Assembly: GCA_014359885.1 (NCBI GenBank)
Contig: JACIYN010000092.1
Span: forward strand, 1 to 59,876
DNA length: 59,876 nt
Direction of reading: 5' to 3'
Origin: Desulfacinum sp.
GTDB taxonomy: Bacteria > Desulfobacterota > Syntrophobacteria > Syntrophobacterales > DSM-9756
Positions 18,033 through 26,726 of this stretch are shown here, one piece after another. Every line of letters starts with the position of its first letter. Position 1 is the first letter of the stretch. Under the pieces are notes generated by a model, which was not told where the DNA came from, searched no databases, and worked only from the letters and a program-made list of their open reading frames with translations. The translations under genes were made by a program, and so were the position numbers.

Positions 18033-18233
18033 TCAATGGAGTTCGGTTCTGCAGGTTGAAAAGTCTGTCAGCGTGGCGTGCGCCCAGTGGAATTCCTCCA
18101 CGCCCCTGGCTTTGAGGATGGCGCAGTCGACGTTCAAGGCACAGTGGGCGACGCAAATGGAGTCTTCCCGGTTGAAGGTCCCGTAACAGTCCATCTTTCC
18201 CTCGACTTCCGCTGCCGTGAACACCCTTTCCAT
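18033..18233 (-). CDS. Small Cys-rich protein downstream of mreB
   Basis: This 66-residue protein begins 13 bp after the mreB stop with a very good AAAGGAG site, so it is probably co-transcribed. It has five cysteines, four of them at 16, 27, 31 and 37 (C-x10-C-x3-C-x5-C) and one near the C-terminus. That spacing could bind a metal or form disulfides. I do not recognise the family. The start and spacing support translation, but the function is unknown. Confidence 0.65.
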   Translation of the reverse strand: MERVFTAAEVEGKMDCYGTFNREDSICVAHCALNVDCAILKARGVEEFHWAHATLTDFSTCRTELH

Positions 18234-18246
18234 GGAATGGCTCCTT

Positions 18247-19269
18247 TCAGTTCACGAACACGTCACGGAAATAGTCAAAATGCTCTATGACCGATCCGGC
18301 CCCCCGCACGATGGCTGTCAGGGGGTCTTCGGAAATGTTGACCTTCAGTCCGGTGGCCTCGTGAAGCAGGCGGTCCAGACCCTTGAGAAGGGCGCCGCCG
18401 CCGGCCAGCCAGAAGCCGTTCTGGCCGATGTCCGCCGCCAGCTCCGGAGGGGTCTTTTCCAGGGCCCGTCTCACCGATTCCACGATGGCTTCCACGGGTT
18501 CCTGGATGGCGTTGCGGATCTCTTCGTCGGTGATCGTAAAGGTCTTGGGAATTCCCGAAAGGATCTCCTTGCCGGGTATCTCCATCTTTACGGGCTTGTC
18601 CAGAGGGTAAGCAGAGCCGATTCGAATCTTGATGTTCTCGGCCATGATTTCGCTGATCATGATCTGGCGCTCACGCTGAAGATAGCGAAGGATGGCCTCG
18701 TTGGCCTCGTCGCCCGCCACACGCACCGATTCGCTGTAGGCCACGGCGAACATGGAGATCACGGCCACTTCCGTGGTTCCGCCTCCGATGTCCACCACCA
18801 TGCTGCCCACGGGCTGGTCGATGGGAAGCCCCGTGCCGATGGCCGCCGCCATGGGCTCCTCGATCAGATGCACCTTTCCCGCCCCGGCCTGCTCGGCGGC
18901 CTCGATGACCGCTCGCTTTTCCACGGAGGTGATCCCGGTGGGGACGGCGACCACCAGTTTCGGGCGTAGGAGGGGCCGGCGGGACAGGACGCGGGAAAGG
19001 AAGGTCTTGATCATCACGCTGGTGACTTCGAAGTCGGCGATCACCCCATCTTTCAAGGGGCGGATGGCCACAATGCCCTCGCCGGTTCGGCCCATGAGCT
19101 TCTTGGCCTCATGGCCCACGGCCACCACCTGCTGCTTGTCCTTGTCGATGGCCACAACGGACGGTTCGTTGAGGACGATGCCTTTTCCGCGAAGGTAGAT
19201 GAGGGTATTGGCCGTGCCCAGATCCATGGCAAGGTCTTTGGACAGGAAGCTCAGTAGCCGGTCCAGCAT
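18247..19269 (-). CDS. mreB: Rod-shape actin homologue MreB
   Basis: MreB forms membrane-bound filaments that direct lateral cell-wall synthesis. The 340-residue protein has the actin-fold phosphate loops DLGTANTLIY and DIGGGTTEVAV, the LIEEPMAAAIG segment, and the WLAGGGALLKGLD adenosine motif. The start is ATG 19269 with an AAGGA site; an upstream in-frame ATG at 19314 adds 15 unlikely residues. mreC and mreD are not adjacent, so this may be one of several mreB copies (inference). Confidence 0.97.
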   Translation of the reverse strand: MLDRLLSFLSKDLAMDLGTANTLIYLRGKGIVLNEPSVVAIDKDKQQVVAVGHEAKKLMGRTGEGIVAIRPLKDGVIADFEVTSVMIKTFLSRVLSRRPLLRPKLVVAVPTGITSVEKRAVIEAAEQAGAGKVHLIEEPMAAAIGTGLPIDQPVGSMVVDIGGGTTEVAVISMFAVAYSESVRVAGDEANEAILRYLQRERQIMISEIMAENIKIRIGSAYPLDKPVKMEIPGKEILSGIPKTFTITDEEIRNAIQEPVEAIVESVRRALEKTPPELAADIGQNGFWLAGGGALLKGLDRLLHEATGLKVNISEDPLTAIVRGAGSVIEHFDYFRDVFVN

Positions 19270-19396
19270 GTAGTTCCTTTCTGCGCTCGTCAAGGCTTGT
19301 CCGGATCCCAACACATGGCTGGCGAGAGTCTAGCCCTCGGGCCCTGTGCCGTCAATGCTTTTCCCGCGACGGCCGCGGGCGGAGGGGAGGAGGGTC

Positions 19397-20845
19397 CTAC
19401 GCAGGGGCGGAGCCGGGGCGAGGGCTTGCCTGGCGAAACGATGCGAGAAGCCTCCGGTAGGCCGTCTGCCACAGTTCGTCGGCCGTGGTGCCGTCCGGGG
19501 GAAGGGACGCCCAGCCCACGTGGACCTTGAGGTGAACCCCCTTCTTTCGAGGGGAGGCGAGCCTGGCGCAGGCCCCCTCCAAGGCTTCAGCGGTGAGCAG
19601 CAGTTGTTTCAGGTCCCCTTCCGGGTGAAGGACGGCGTATCGGTTCTGGCTCAATCGCCCCCCCAGAGCATTGGGAGGAATCGTGGCGCGAAGAGCCGCC
19701 GCCAGAGCCAGCTCCCATTTCTCCATTTCGGAAGGGGGAAAGAGGCTCTGGGCGTACTGCCAGGGCTCGCACTGGAGCACCACCAGGGCCAGGGGCCGGC
19801 TGTTTTGGATGGCCGTCTGGACCCATTCCTGAACCCGTTGGGCCAGGGTCCATTCGTTAAGGAGCCCCGTGGGGCCGTGGGTGCAGGAAGAGCGCAGGTA
19901 ACAGGAACGCCAATAGGCACCGTCGAAAAAGGCGCTGAAGATCTTCAGGGCCTTCTCCACGGCATAACGGTCGTCGTTGGGCCAGGAGAGCTTTCGTTTG
20001 GCAAGCAGGGCCAGGGCGAGGCGGCCTCCGCCGGGTCTGTCCGCCGTCAGCACCCACAAGGATCCCTGATGGGGAAGGTTTTCTCCCGGAAAGAAAAGGT
20101 AGTGTTCGTCGGAGTCGGGGTTGAGGGCGGGGATGAAGAGCTGACCGCCCTTTCGGATCGTTTCGGCCACTAGGGCGGGCGAAGCGGCGGGGATGGGCCT
20201 TTGCAGAAGTCCCCGGGGCAGCTGCCCGGAAGCGGAAAGGCTGGTGCATTCGCCGGTGCCCGGTTCCTGCTGCAGGCAGAAAGCCCATTCGGTTCCCAGA
20301 AACGTTCGGATCTTTTCCGTCAACGCGTCGGAAGCGTCCACCGGGTCCGTCGCCTGCTGCCAGGCTTCCGTGAGCTCGTGCCACAGGGTGAGGATCCGTG
20401 AATAGCTGTTGCGCTCGAAGACGCACTGCTGCTGCTCCAGGAGCTGGCGCAGGACCTTGGCGGTTTCCAATATCCATTTCTGCTGCTTGTCGTTGAATCC
20501 CCAGTGACGCTTGGTATCGGCGTAGAGCAGGCCCTGGCCGTTGCCCACCGGCGTGGCCAAAAGTCCCTTGATGCCCCCCTCCCCCTCACGATAAAAGGGC
20601 AGAGACGCCGCCAGCTTGTCCACGTCCATTTTGCTCAGGTGCACGGTGTGCCCCACCTTGTGCACCTGGGACAGAATGCCGCTGCCGTCCTTGGGAAGAG
20701 AGACTTCCGTCTGAAGATGCTTGCTGAGGGAATGGGCGGCCAGGAGCCGAAAGGCGGCACATTGCGGATCGTACTGAAAAAACGCTACGGTGTAGGCGTC
20801 CAGGACATTACTCAGCAACTGTACGACGGACTCGAAGGTGTTCAT
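19397..20845 (-). CDS. GAF-GAF protein with degenerate GGDEF domain
   Basis: The 482-residue soluble protein begins with a GAF-like domain (about 15-140, with SLPKDGSGILSQV) and appears to have a second GAF-like domain (about 170-310). The last ~150 residues follow the diguanylate cyclase layout: HGPTGLLNEWTLAQRV stands in for the usual DxLTGLxNR entry. The signature GGDEF stretch reads GGRLSQNRYAVLHPE, so the catalytic and metal residues are missing. It should therefore not make c-di-GMP and may be a ligand-sensing scaffold. It is divergent from mutL (116-bp gap). Confidence 0.72.
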   Translation of the reverse strand: MNTFESVVQLLSNVLDAYTVAFFQYDPQCAAFRLLAAHSLSKHLQTEVSLPKDGSGILSQVHKVGHTVHLSKMDVDKLAASLPFYREGEGGIKGLLATPVGNGQGLLYADTKRHWGFNDKQQKWILETAKVLRQLLEQQQCVFERNSYSRILTLWHELTEAWQQATDPVDASDALTEKIRTFLGTEWAFCLQQEPGTGECTSLSASGQLPRGLLQRPIPAASPALVAETIRKGGQLFIPALNPDSDEHYLFFPGENLPHQGSLWVLTADRPGGGRLALALLAKRKLSWPNDDRYAVEKALKIFSAFFDGAYWRSCYLRSSCTHGPTGLLNEWTLAQRVQEWVQTAIQNSRPLALVVLQCEPWQYAQSLFPPSEMEKWELALAAALRATIPPNALGGRLSQNRYAVLHPEGDLKQLLLTAEALEGACARLASPRKKGVHLKVHVGWASLPPDGTTADELWQTAYRRLLASFRQASPRPGSAPA

Positions 20846-20961
20846 GGGCTATCCTCGCCGCCCGAAACGGGCGGTTACGGGCTTTAGGGACTTGGGGAAA
20901 CGTACCGGGAACCCATTCATAGTGACGGATCGTTTGCGCCACTGTCAATAAGGGATCCAGC

Positions 20962-22833
20962 GTGGGCCGGATAAAAGTTTTACCCGAAACCTTGTGCAAC
21001 CAGATCGCCGCCGGCGAGGTGGTGGAACGGCCTGCGGCGGTGGTCAAGGAGCTGGCGGAAAACAGCCTGGACGCGCAGGCCTCCCGCCTGGTCGTCTCGC
21101 TGGAACGGGGCGGCCGTTCGGAAATCCGCGTGGTGGACGACGGAGTAGGCATGGATGCGGACGATGCCCTGCTCGCCCTGGAGCGCCATGCCACCAGCAA
21201 GATCGCCTCCGTATCCGACCTGCAGGCGGTCCGCACCCTCGGCTTCCGGGGGGAGGCCCTGCCCAGCATCGCCGCGGTGAGCCGCTTCGAACTGGTGACA
21301 CGGGAGCGGGATGCGGTGGCGGGCACCCGCATCCGCGTGGAGGGGGGGGTGATCCACTCCGTGGAGGAAACCGGATGCCCGCCGGGAACGGCCATCACGG
21401 TGCGGGACCTCTTTTACAACGTGCCGGCCCGGCGAAAATTCCTCCGGTCCGTCGACACGGAATGGGCGCACATCCTGGATTTGTGTCTCCGCCTCGCCCT
21501 CGCCCGCCCCGACGTTCACCTGCAGATCCACCATCAGGGACGCCGGACCCACGACTTTCCCCGGACGGGGTCCCTGGCGGAACGGGCCGGCCAGGTGTTG
21601 GGGCACGATACGGCGCGCCTTCTCATTCCCGTGAGTACCGAAAAAGAGGACGTGCGGGTGGAGGGACTGCTGGGGCCTCCGGAACTCCAACGGGCCAACA
21701 CCAGGGGGATCTTTCTTTTCGTCAACAACCGCCCGGTGAAGGACCGGGTGCTCCAACACGCTCTTCTCAGCGCCTACGACACCCTCATCCCCAAGGGTCG
21801 ATACCCCGCCTCTGTTCTCTTCGTGTCCGTTCCCCCGGATCAGGTGGATGTGAACGTGCACCCCACCAAGCGGGAGGTGCGGTTTCGGCGCCCGTCGGAT
21901 GTGGTGGGGGCCGTGCGCGAGGCCGTCCTGGAAGCCCTTTCCAAGGGGATCCGGTCGGGCTGGACCCGCCCCCTTCCCACCGGGCCCGCGGCGTCCGTCT
22001 CCCGCGGCCCGGCCCACGTTCGCGAGTGGCAAAGTGGTCTGGACCGGGAACAAACCATTGAGCCGGGCTCCGAAGCGCCTGGGCTGTGGGGCCCGCTGGA
22101 AGGACATCCGGCCGAAGGAACCCCGGCAACGGCGCCTTCCACCGGCCGGAATCTGGAACCTCCGGGGCTTGCCCCCCTTCCCAGGCAGGCGTCCCTCTTT
22201 TTCCGGGAGGATGCGCCGGTCGAACCGGGCATGGAGGGCGGACGGGAGGACGCCCCCCCGAGCCTCGCGTCCCTGCGCATCCTCGGGCAGGTGGCCCGGT
22301 CCTATATCGTGCTGGAAGCTCCCGACGGCCTGGTGATCGTGGATCAGCACGCCGCCCACGAGCGGATCCTCTTCGATCGCCTGGCGGAGGAGGGCTCCCG
22401 GAAGACCGGGCAACGGCTGGCTCGCCCCCTGGTGCTGGATCTGCCCCCTCTCGAGGCCGCGGCCTTGAAGCGGTGGCTTCCCCAGCTGGCGGAATTGGGC
22501 TTCGAGGTGGAACCCTTCGGAGGCGACAGCTTCGTGGTGCACGCCCTTCCGGCGGTCCTGGGACGCACGGATCCCCGGGAAGTGATCCGAACCGTCGTGG
22601 AAACGACTCCCGAGGAGGCGGATTCCCCCCGACTGGAACTCCTGGCCCGCCTGGCCAAGACCGCGGCCTGCCACGGGTCGGTGCGCGCCGGGCAGAAATT
22701 GAACCCGGACGAGATCCGCCTCCTCCTAAAGGATCTGGAAAAGACGCGATTCGGGGCCACCTGCCCCCACGGGCGGCCCCTGTGGCACAAGATCACCGTG
22801 GCGGATCTGGAACGCACCTTCCACCGGTCATGA
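20962..22833 (+). CDS. mutL: DNA mismatch repair protein MutL
   Basis: The 623-residue protein has the GHKL ATPase N-terminus (IAAGEVVERPAAVVKELAEN, GFRGEALPSIAAVS) and the C-terminal endonuclease set: DQHAAHERILFD, ACHGSVRAGQKL and CPHGRP. In the first of these motifs the usual final Glu is Asp. These motifs are typical of nicking MutL proteins in bacteria without MutH. The start is GTG 20962. miaA follows 21 bp downstream, so the two genes probably share a transcript. A variable proline-rich linker joins the two halves. Confidence 0.96.
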   Translation: MGRIKVLPETLCNQIAAGEVVERPAAVVKELAENSLDAQASRLVVSLERGGRSEIRVVDDGVGMDADDALLALERHATSKIASVSDLQAVRTLGFRGEALPSIAAVSRFELVTRERDAVAGTRIRVEGGVIHSVEETGCPPGTAITVRDLFYNVPARRKFLRSVDTEWAHILDLCLRLALARPDVHLQIHHQGRRTHDFPRTGSLAERAGQVLGHDTARLLIPVSTEKEDVRVEGLLGPPELQRANTRGIFLFVNNRPVKDRVLQHALLSAYDTLIPKGRYPASVLFVSVPPDQVDVNVHPTKREVRFRRPSDVVGAVREAVLEALSKGIRSGWTRPLPTGPAASVSRGPAHVREWQSGLDREQTIEPGSEAPGLWGPLEGHPAEGTPATAPSTGRNLEPPGLAPLPRQASLFFREDAPVEPGMEGGREDAPPSLASLRILGQVARSYIVLEAPDGLVIVDQHAAHERILFDRLAEEGSRKTGQRLARPLVLDLPPLEAAALKRWLPQLAELGFEVEPFGGDSFVVHALPAVLGRTDPREVIRTVVETTPEEADSPRLELLARLAKTAACHGSVRAGQKLNPDEIRLLLKDLEKTRFGATCPHGRPLWHKITVADLERTFHRS

Positions 22834-22854
22834 AAACGGACGCCGATCATCCCC

Positions 22855-23850
22855 ATGAATCCCTACGACATGGAAAAGACAACCGATGGCCACGGGAGAC
22901 TGCCCATCGTGCTCCTGGCCGGTCCCACCGCCGTGGGCAAGACGGCCCTGGCATTGGAATTGGCCCGGAGGCTGGGCACCGAGATCGTCAATGCCGATTC
23001 CATGCAGGTCTATCGGTACATGGATATCGGCACGGCCAAGCCCACCGCCGAAGAGCAACGGCTGGTCCCCCACCACCTGCTGGATGTGGTGGATCCCGAC
23101 GAGCCCTTCGACGCCGCGCGTTATGTGGCCATGGCCCGGCCTGTCATCGACCGGTTCCACCGTCGCGGGCACATCCCGCTGGTGGTGGGCGGAACGGGCC
23201 TCTACATGAAGGCGCTCACCCGGGGACTCTGCCCCGGCGCGCCGTCCGCTCCCGAGGTGCGTCGCACCCTGATGGAGGAAATGGCCCGGCGGGGATCCGC
23301 GGCTCTTCATGAGGAGCTTTGCCGGGTGGATCCCGTCTTGGGACGGCGCCTCCACCCCAACGACCGCCAGCGCATTTTGAGGGCGTTGGAAGTCTATCGC
23401 GCCACCGGAAGGCCCCTTTCCCACTGGCAGGAGCAGCACCGCTTCCAGGTGAGCCTCTATCCCAGCATCAAGATCGCCCTCTTTCGGGAGCGCGAGGATC
23501 TCTATGAGCGCATCAACCGCCGCACCTGGATCATGATGGAGCAGGGCTTTCTGGACGAGGTTCGAAACCTTCTGGCCATGGGCTACGCCCCTTCGCTCAA
23601 GCCCATGCAGTCCTTGGGATACCGGCACCTGTGCGACCATCTCTTGGGCCGGAGGGATCTGGAAGAGGCGGTGGCCCTGATTCAGCGGGACACCCGCCGC
23701 TATGCCAAGCGGCAGATGACCTGGTTCAAAGGGGATCCGGAATTCCACTGGTTCCACGCCGACGATCCGGATCCCGTGTTTCGGTGGGTTGAAAGGCGGC
23801 TGGGCGAAACGGCCGCGGGGGGCCGGCCCGGCGGAAACGATCTTGCGTAA
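22855..23850 (+). CDS. miaA: tRNA dimethylallyltransferase MiaA
   Basis: MiaA prenylates A37 of tRNAs that read UNN codons. The 331-residue protein has the P-loop AGPTAVGKTALALELA, the DSMQVYRYMDIGTAKP substrate motif, HHLLDVVDP, GGTGLYMKAL, and the RRYAKRQMTWF segment near the end. ATG 22855 gives an extra ~15 residues before the conserved start; ATG 22870 is an alternative. It directly follows mutL, a common arrangement in bacteria. Confidence 0.96.
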   Translation: MNPYDMEKTTDGHGRLPIVLLAGPTAVGKTALALELARRLGTEIVNADSMQVYRYMDIGTAKPTAEEQRLVPHHLLDVVDPDEPFDAARYVAMARPVIDRFHRRGHIPLVVGGTGLYMKALTRGLCPGAPSAPEVRRTLMEEMARRGSAALHEELCRVDPVLGRRLHPNDRQRILRALEVYRATGRPLSHWQEQHRFQVSLYPSIKIALFREREDLYERINRRTWIMMEQGFLDEVRNLLAMGYAPSLKPMQSLGYRHLCDHLLGRRDLEEAVALIQRDTRRYAKRQMTWFKGDPEFHWFHADDPDPVFRWVERRLGETAAGGRPGGNDLA

Positions 23851-24437
23851 AGCGTTGAAGTTAATATGAAAGAGAACCGCGAATGAACGCGAATAGACGC
23901 AAATCTTCTTAGTTGTAGAAACCGCGAAGGCTGCAATGAGGGTGCCCGGCCATGCAATGGGCGCGCAGTGCCTCATAGAGAATGGCATATTGCGGCGTTC
24001 CGACAAATGCCCTGGCTCCGGCCCGCTCTTTCATCCCGGCGGGGTGGCGCAAGGGAGACCATGATGGGTAAAAGGGCTATCGTGTAAGGCCCCTCCAGAG
24101 CCTGACCGAGAACTCCGCCACCCGTCACTCCCGCGCAAGCGGGAGTCCATAGGTTCCCGGAAATCCTGGATCCCCGCTTTCGCGGGGATGACGGATGGAG
24201 ACAAAACGAGGCAAAGAGCCCATTGTCAGACAGCCTCCTGCAACGACCGGGGATCGCTCGCAGCCTTGGAGGGCTGCGCCACGAACATGCGACCGCTCCC
24301 AGCGCTTTTGGGATAAGTTCCCCCACGTCCCTTGACGGTTTACGCGGGTGGGGAAATGCGCTAGCATGCCGCGGCCGCGATAGAACGGCGGTCCAGATTG
24401 CGAACGGATTTGCCATGGTGAATAATCCTGGAGTCCC
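23851..24437. repeat. Full-length repeat element plus TIR element before the dynamin-like gene
   Basis: No gene is seen. Bases 23861-24066 are a full-length copy of the AACCGCGAATGAACGCGAAT...CATGACTG element; a near-identical inverted copy lies at 47338-47541. Bases 24094-24240 are a TIR-type element whose right end reads TTGTCAGACAGCCTCCTG, with the cargo hairpins CCCGCGCAAGCGGG and CCCCGCTTTCGCGGGG. A short GCAGCCTTGGAGGGCTGC hairpin follows. The last ~100 bp probably carry the promoter, but I see no well spaced -35/-10 pair. Confidence 0.75.
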
Positions 24438-26726
24438 ATGAACGATTTTCTGCGATTCAAGGACAGCATCGCCCAGCGCACGGCCTCGCTGCGCTCCGCC
24501 GTGGAAAGGCTCGTGGACGACCAGCTCATCGATTCCCAAAGGGCGGGCCTCTGGTTGGAACACCTGGATCTGGTGTCCGGCGCTCTCCACGACCCGCTGG
24601 TGCGGGTGGCCGTGGTGGGTTCCGTGAAATCCGGGAAGAGCACCCTCATCAACGCCCTGGTGGGACGCGATCTGTTGCGTCGAGGTGCGGGCATCATCAC
24701 CTCTTTTATCACCCGAATCCGGTCCGACGCCCAGGAAGGCGGCTGGGTGGAATTGAAGTCGTGGGCGGAGGTCCACCGGGAGGTGCGCCAGGCGGTGGCC
24801 CTGCTGCCCCCCACGGAGGACGGGGTCCTGCCCGACGAGGAGTGGGACCTTCGCAACGCAAGCCACCGGCGGCTGCTTCAGGAGCGGCTCCGGGCGGTCC
24901 AGCGGGAATGGCAGCAAAGTCGGGGGAACCTGGAAGCCCACTTCGTACTGTTGCACGCCTTTCTCAGCGGGTTCCAGGATGTGGAAAAGATGGTAGGCGA
25001 GCGGCCCAACCGCCTGTTCTTCGACGGCGCTACGCTGGAGCAGCACCAGCGGTTCGTGGGGCGCGAATCCCATGCGGTGTATCTGCGGGACGTGCAGCTC
25101 CACCATCCGGTCCCGTGGCTGGGGGCCCAAGTGGAGATCGCCGACTGCCAGGGGAGCGATTCCCCGAATCCACTTCATTTCGCACTCTTGCAGGCCTATC
25201 TCCTGAGGGCGCATCTCATCGTCTACGTGGTGAGTTCCCGCACGGGGCTCCGGGAAGCGGATCTCAAGCTTCTTCACTTCATCAAGACCCTGCGCATGCT
25301 TCCCCATACGCTGTTTGTCCTGAACCTGGATCTGGACAATCATCAGGGTCCCGAGGACGTTGGGGAATCCATCGAGCGGCTCAAGGCGGAGCTGGAATGG
25401 ACGGTGCCCCAGCCCCAGGTGTTCCCCCTTTCGGCCCTCTACCATCTGATCGAATCCCAGGGGAATTCGGCCAATGGCAAGGACCGGCGCCGTTACGACA
25501 TCTGGCGGGAAGAGCCCTTCGAATCCGAGCTGACCCGGGCCGGGTTTTCGCAGTTGCAAGAGGCGCTCTCCGAACGGGTGGGAAGGCAAAGAATCCGCGT
25601 TCTTTTCGGAACCGGATTGAATCGGCTGGGAGTGGTGGCCCAGGCTCTGTGGGATACCACCCGCACCCAGCGCCGGCTCCTGGGGCAGAACCTGGACCAG
25701 CTGAAGCATTCCGCCAGGCGTCTTCAGGAACGTCAGGAGGCGCTTCTGGGGACCCTGGGAACCCTGGAGAACGCCATCTCCGGGCTCCGGGACACCCTCC
25801 GCCAGGAGCTGGACGCCGCCGTCGGGACCTTCTTCGATCTGAGCTACGGGCCGGTGGTCCAGGAAACCCTGCAGATGGTGGAAAACTACCCCGTGGACCC
25901 TTCGTATCTCAAGGACCTGAGCGATCCGGCCAAGGTTCTGAAGCAGCTCCACCGCTACTACCTGGAGTTCCGCCGGTCCTTGTCCGTCTTCCTGGTGGAG
26001 AAGGTGAACCTGGAGACCATCGAGTTCGCCAAGGAGCAGGAGGAGCACCTGAAGCGTCGCCTGACCCAGTCCTCCAGGGCCTTCTGGGCCCTTTTCGAAA
26101 CGGCCATGGAAGAATACCACCGGGAACTGGCCTCCTTCGGGGTGGAGGTCCGGGGGTTCGAACGGGCTCCCGATACCGGCTGGAGCGACTGGCAGGAGAT
26201 CACGCCGCCCGCCTTCAGCGGCTTCGTGGAAGAGAACGCCGTAAGCCGCGGCGCGCTGCTCATGAAATTCGGCATCGGCAGGGTTTCCCGGCTCCTGGGG
26301 ACCCTGAAGGCGCGCCTGGGAAGGCGCCGCCCCGCTGCGGAGAAGACCTCCGAAAGCGACACCCTTCGGGAAGCCATCGACACGGTCAAGGCGGAAGCCC
26401 GGGCCGAACTGGTCTATGCGTTTCGCGACTACCGTCAGAACTTCCGATTCCAGTACCTGCACCGGTTGCTGGACCTGGGAACGGCCAAACTCTTGGAGGA
26501 ATTCAGGCTGCGGGCGCGCATGGCCCAGATGGACTTTACGGATCTCCTGCGGCAGGGCCGCCAGGAAGAAAGCGTGCGCCGGCGCCACCTGGAGACCCTG
26601 GAGGAGATCTCCCGGTTCGCTCAGGAGCAGCTGGAGGCCGTGGAGGAGCTTCGCAGGGCCCTCAATCTGGAATGGTTCCCGGAGGAACAGGCGGCCAGTC
26701 CTCCGGAACGGGCGCTTTCAAACTGA
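24438..26726 (+). CDS. Dynamin-like large GTPase
   Basis: The 762-residue protein has a GTPase domain with P-loop GSVKSGKST (61-69), a switch I region rich in Thr/Ser (GIITSFITRIRS), the G3-like DCQGSD, and a weak G4-type LNLDLDN. It is followed by ~450 residues of helical, heptad-rich sequence like the stalk of bacterial dynamin-like proteins. A short glycine/arginine stretch (GRVSRLLGTLKARLGRRR) might be a membrane-contact tip. Such proteins remodel or protect membranes, often in pairs; here it is single. Its 3' end overlaps the convergent rluA-type gene by 65 bp. Confidence 0.82.
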   Translation: MNDFLRFKDSIAQRTASLRSAVERLVDDQLIDSQRAGLWLEHLDLVSGALHDPLVRVAVVGSVKSGKSTLINALVGRDLLRRGAGIITSFITRIRSDAQEGGWVELKSWAEVHREVRQAVALLPPTEDGVLPDEEWDLRNASHRRLLQERLRAVQREWQQSRGNLEAHFVLLHAFLSGFQDVEKMVGERPNRLFFDGATLEQHQRFVGRESHAVYLRDVQLHHPVPWLGAQVEIADCQGSDSPNPLHFALLQAYLLRAHLIVYVVSSRTGLREADLKLLHFIKTLRMLPHTLFVLNLDLDNHQGPEDVGESIERLKAELEWTVPQPQVFPLSALYHLIESQGNSANGKDRRRYDIWREEPFESELTRAGFSQLQEALSERVGRQRIRVLFGTGLNRLGVVAQALWDTTRTQRRLLGQNLDQLKHSARRLQERQEALLGTLGTLENAISGLRDTLRQELDAAVGTFFDLSYGPVVQETLQMVENYPVDPSYLKDLSDPAKVLKQLHRYYLEFRRSLSVFLVEKVNLETIEFAKEQEEHLKRRLTQSSRAFWALFETAMEEYHRELASFGVEVRGFERAPDTGWSDWQEITPPAFSGFVEENAVSRGALLMKFGIGRVSRLLGTLKARLGRRRPAAEKTSESDTLREAIDTVKAEARAELVYAFRDYRQNFRFQYLHRLLDLGTAKLLEEFRLRARMAQMDFTDLLRQGRQEESVRRRHLETLEEISRFAQEQLEAVEELRRALNLEWFPEEQAASPPERALSN

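Noticed and set aside
24332..24367. TTGACG and TAGCAT as promoter of the dynamin-like gene
   Set aside because: The spacer is 24 bp, too long for a sigma-70 promoter.
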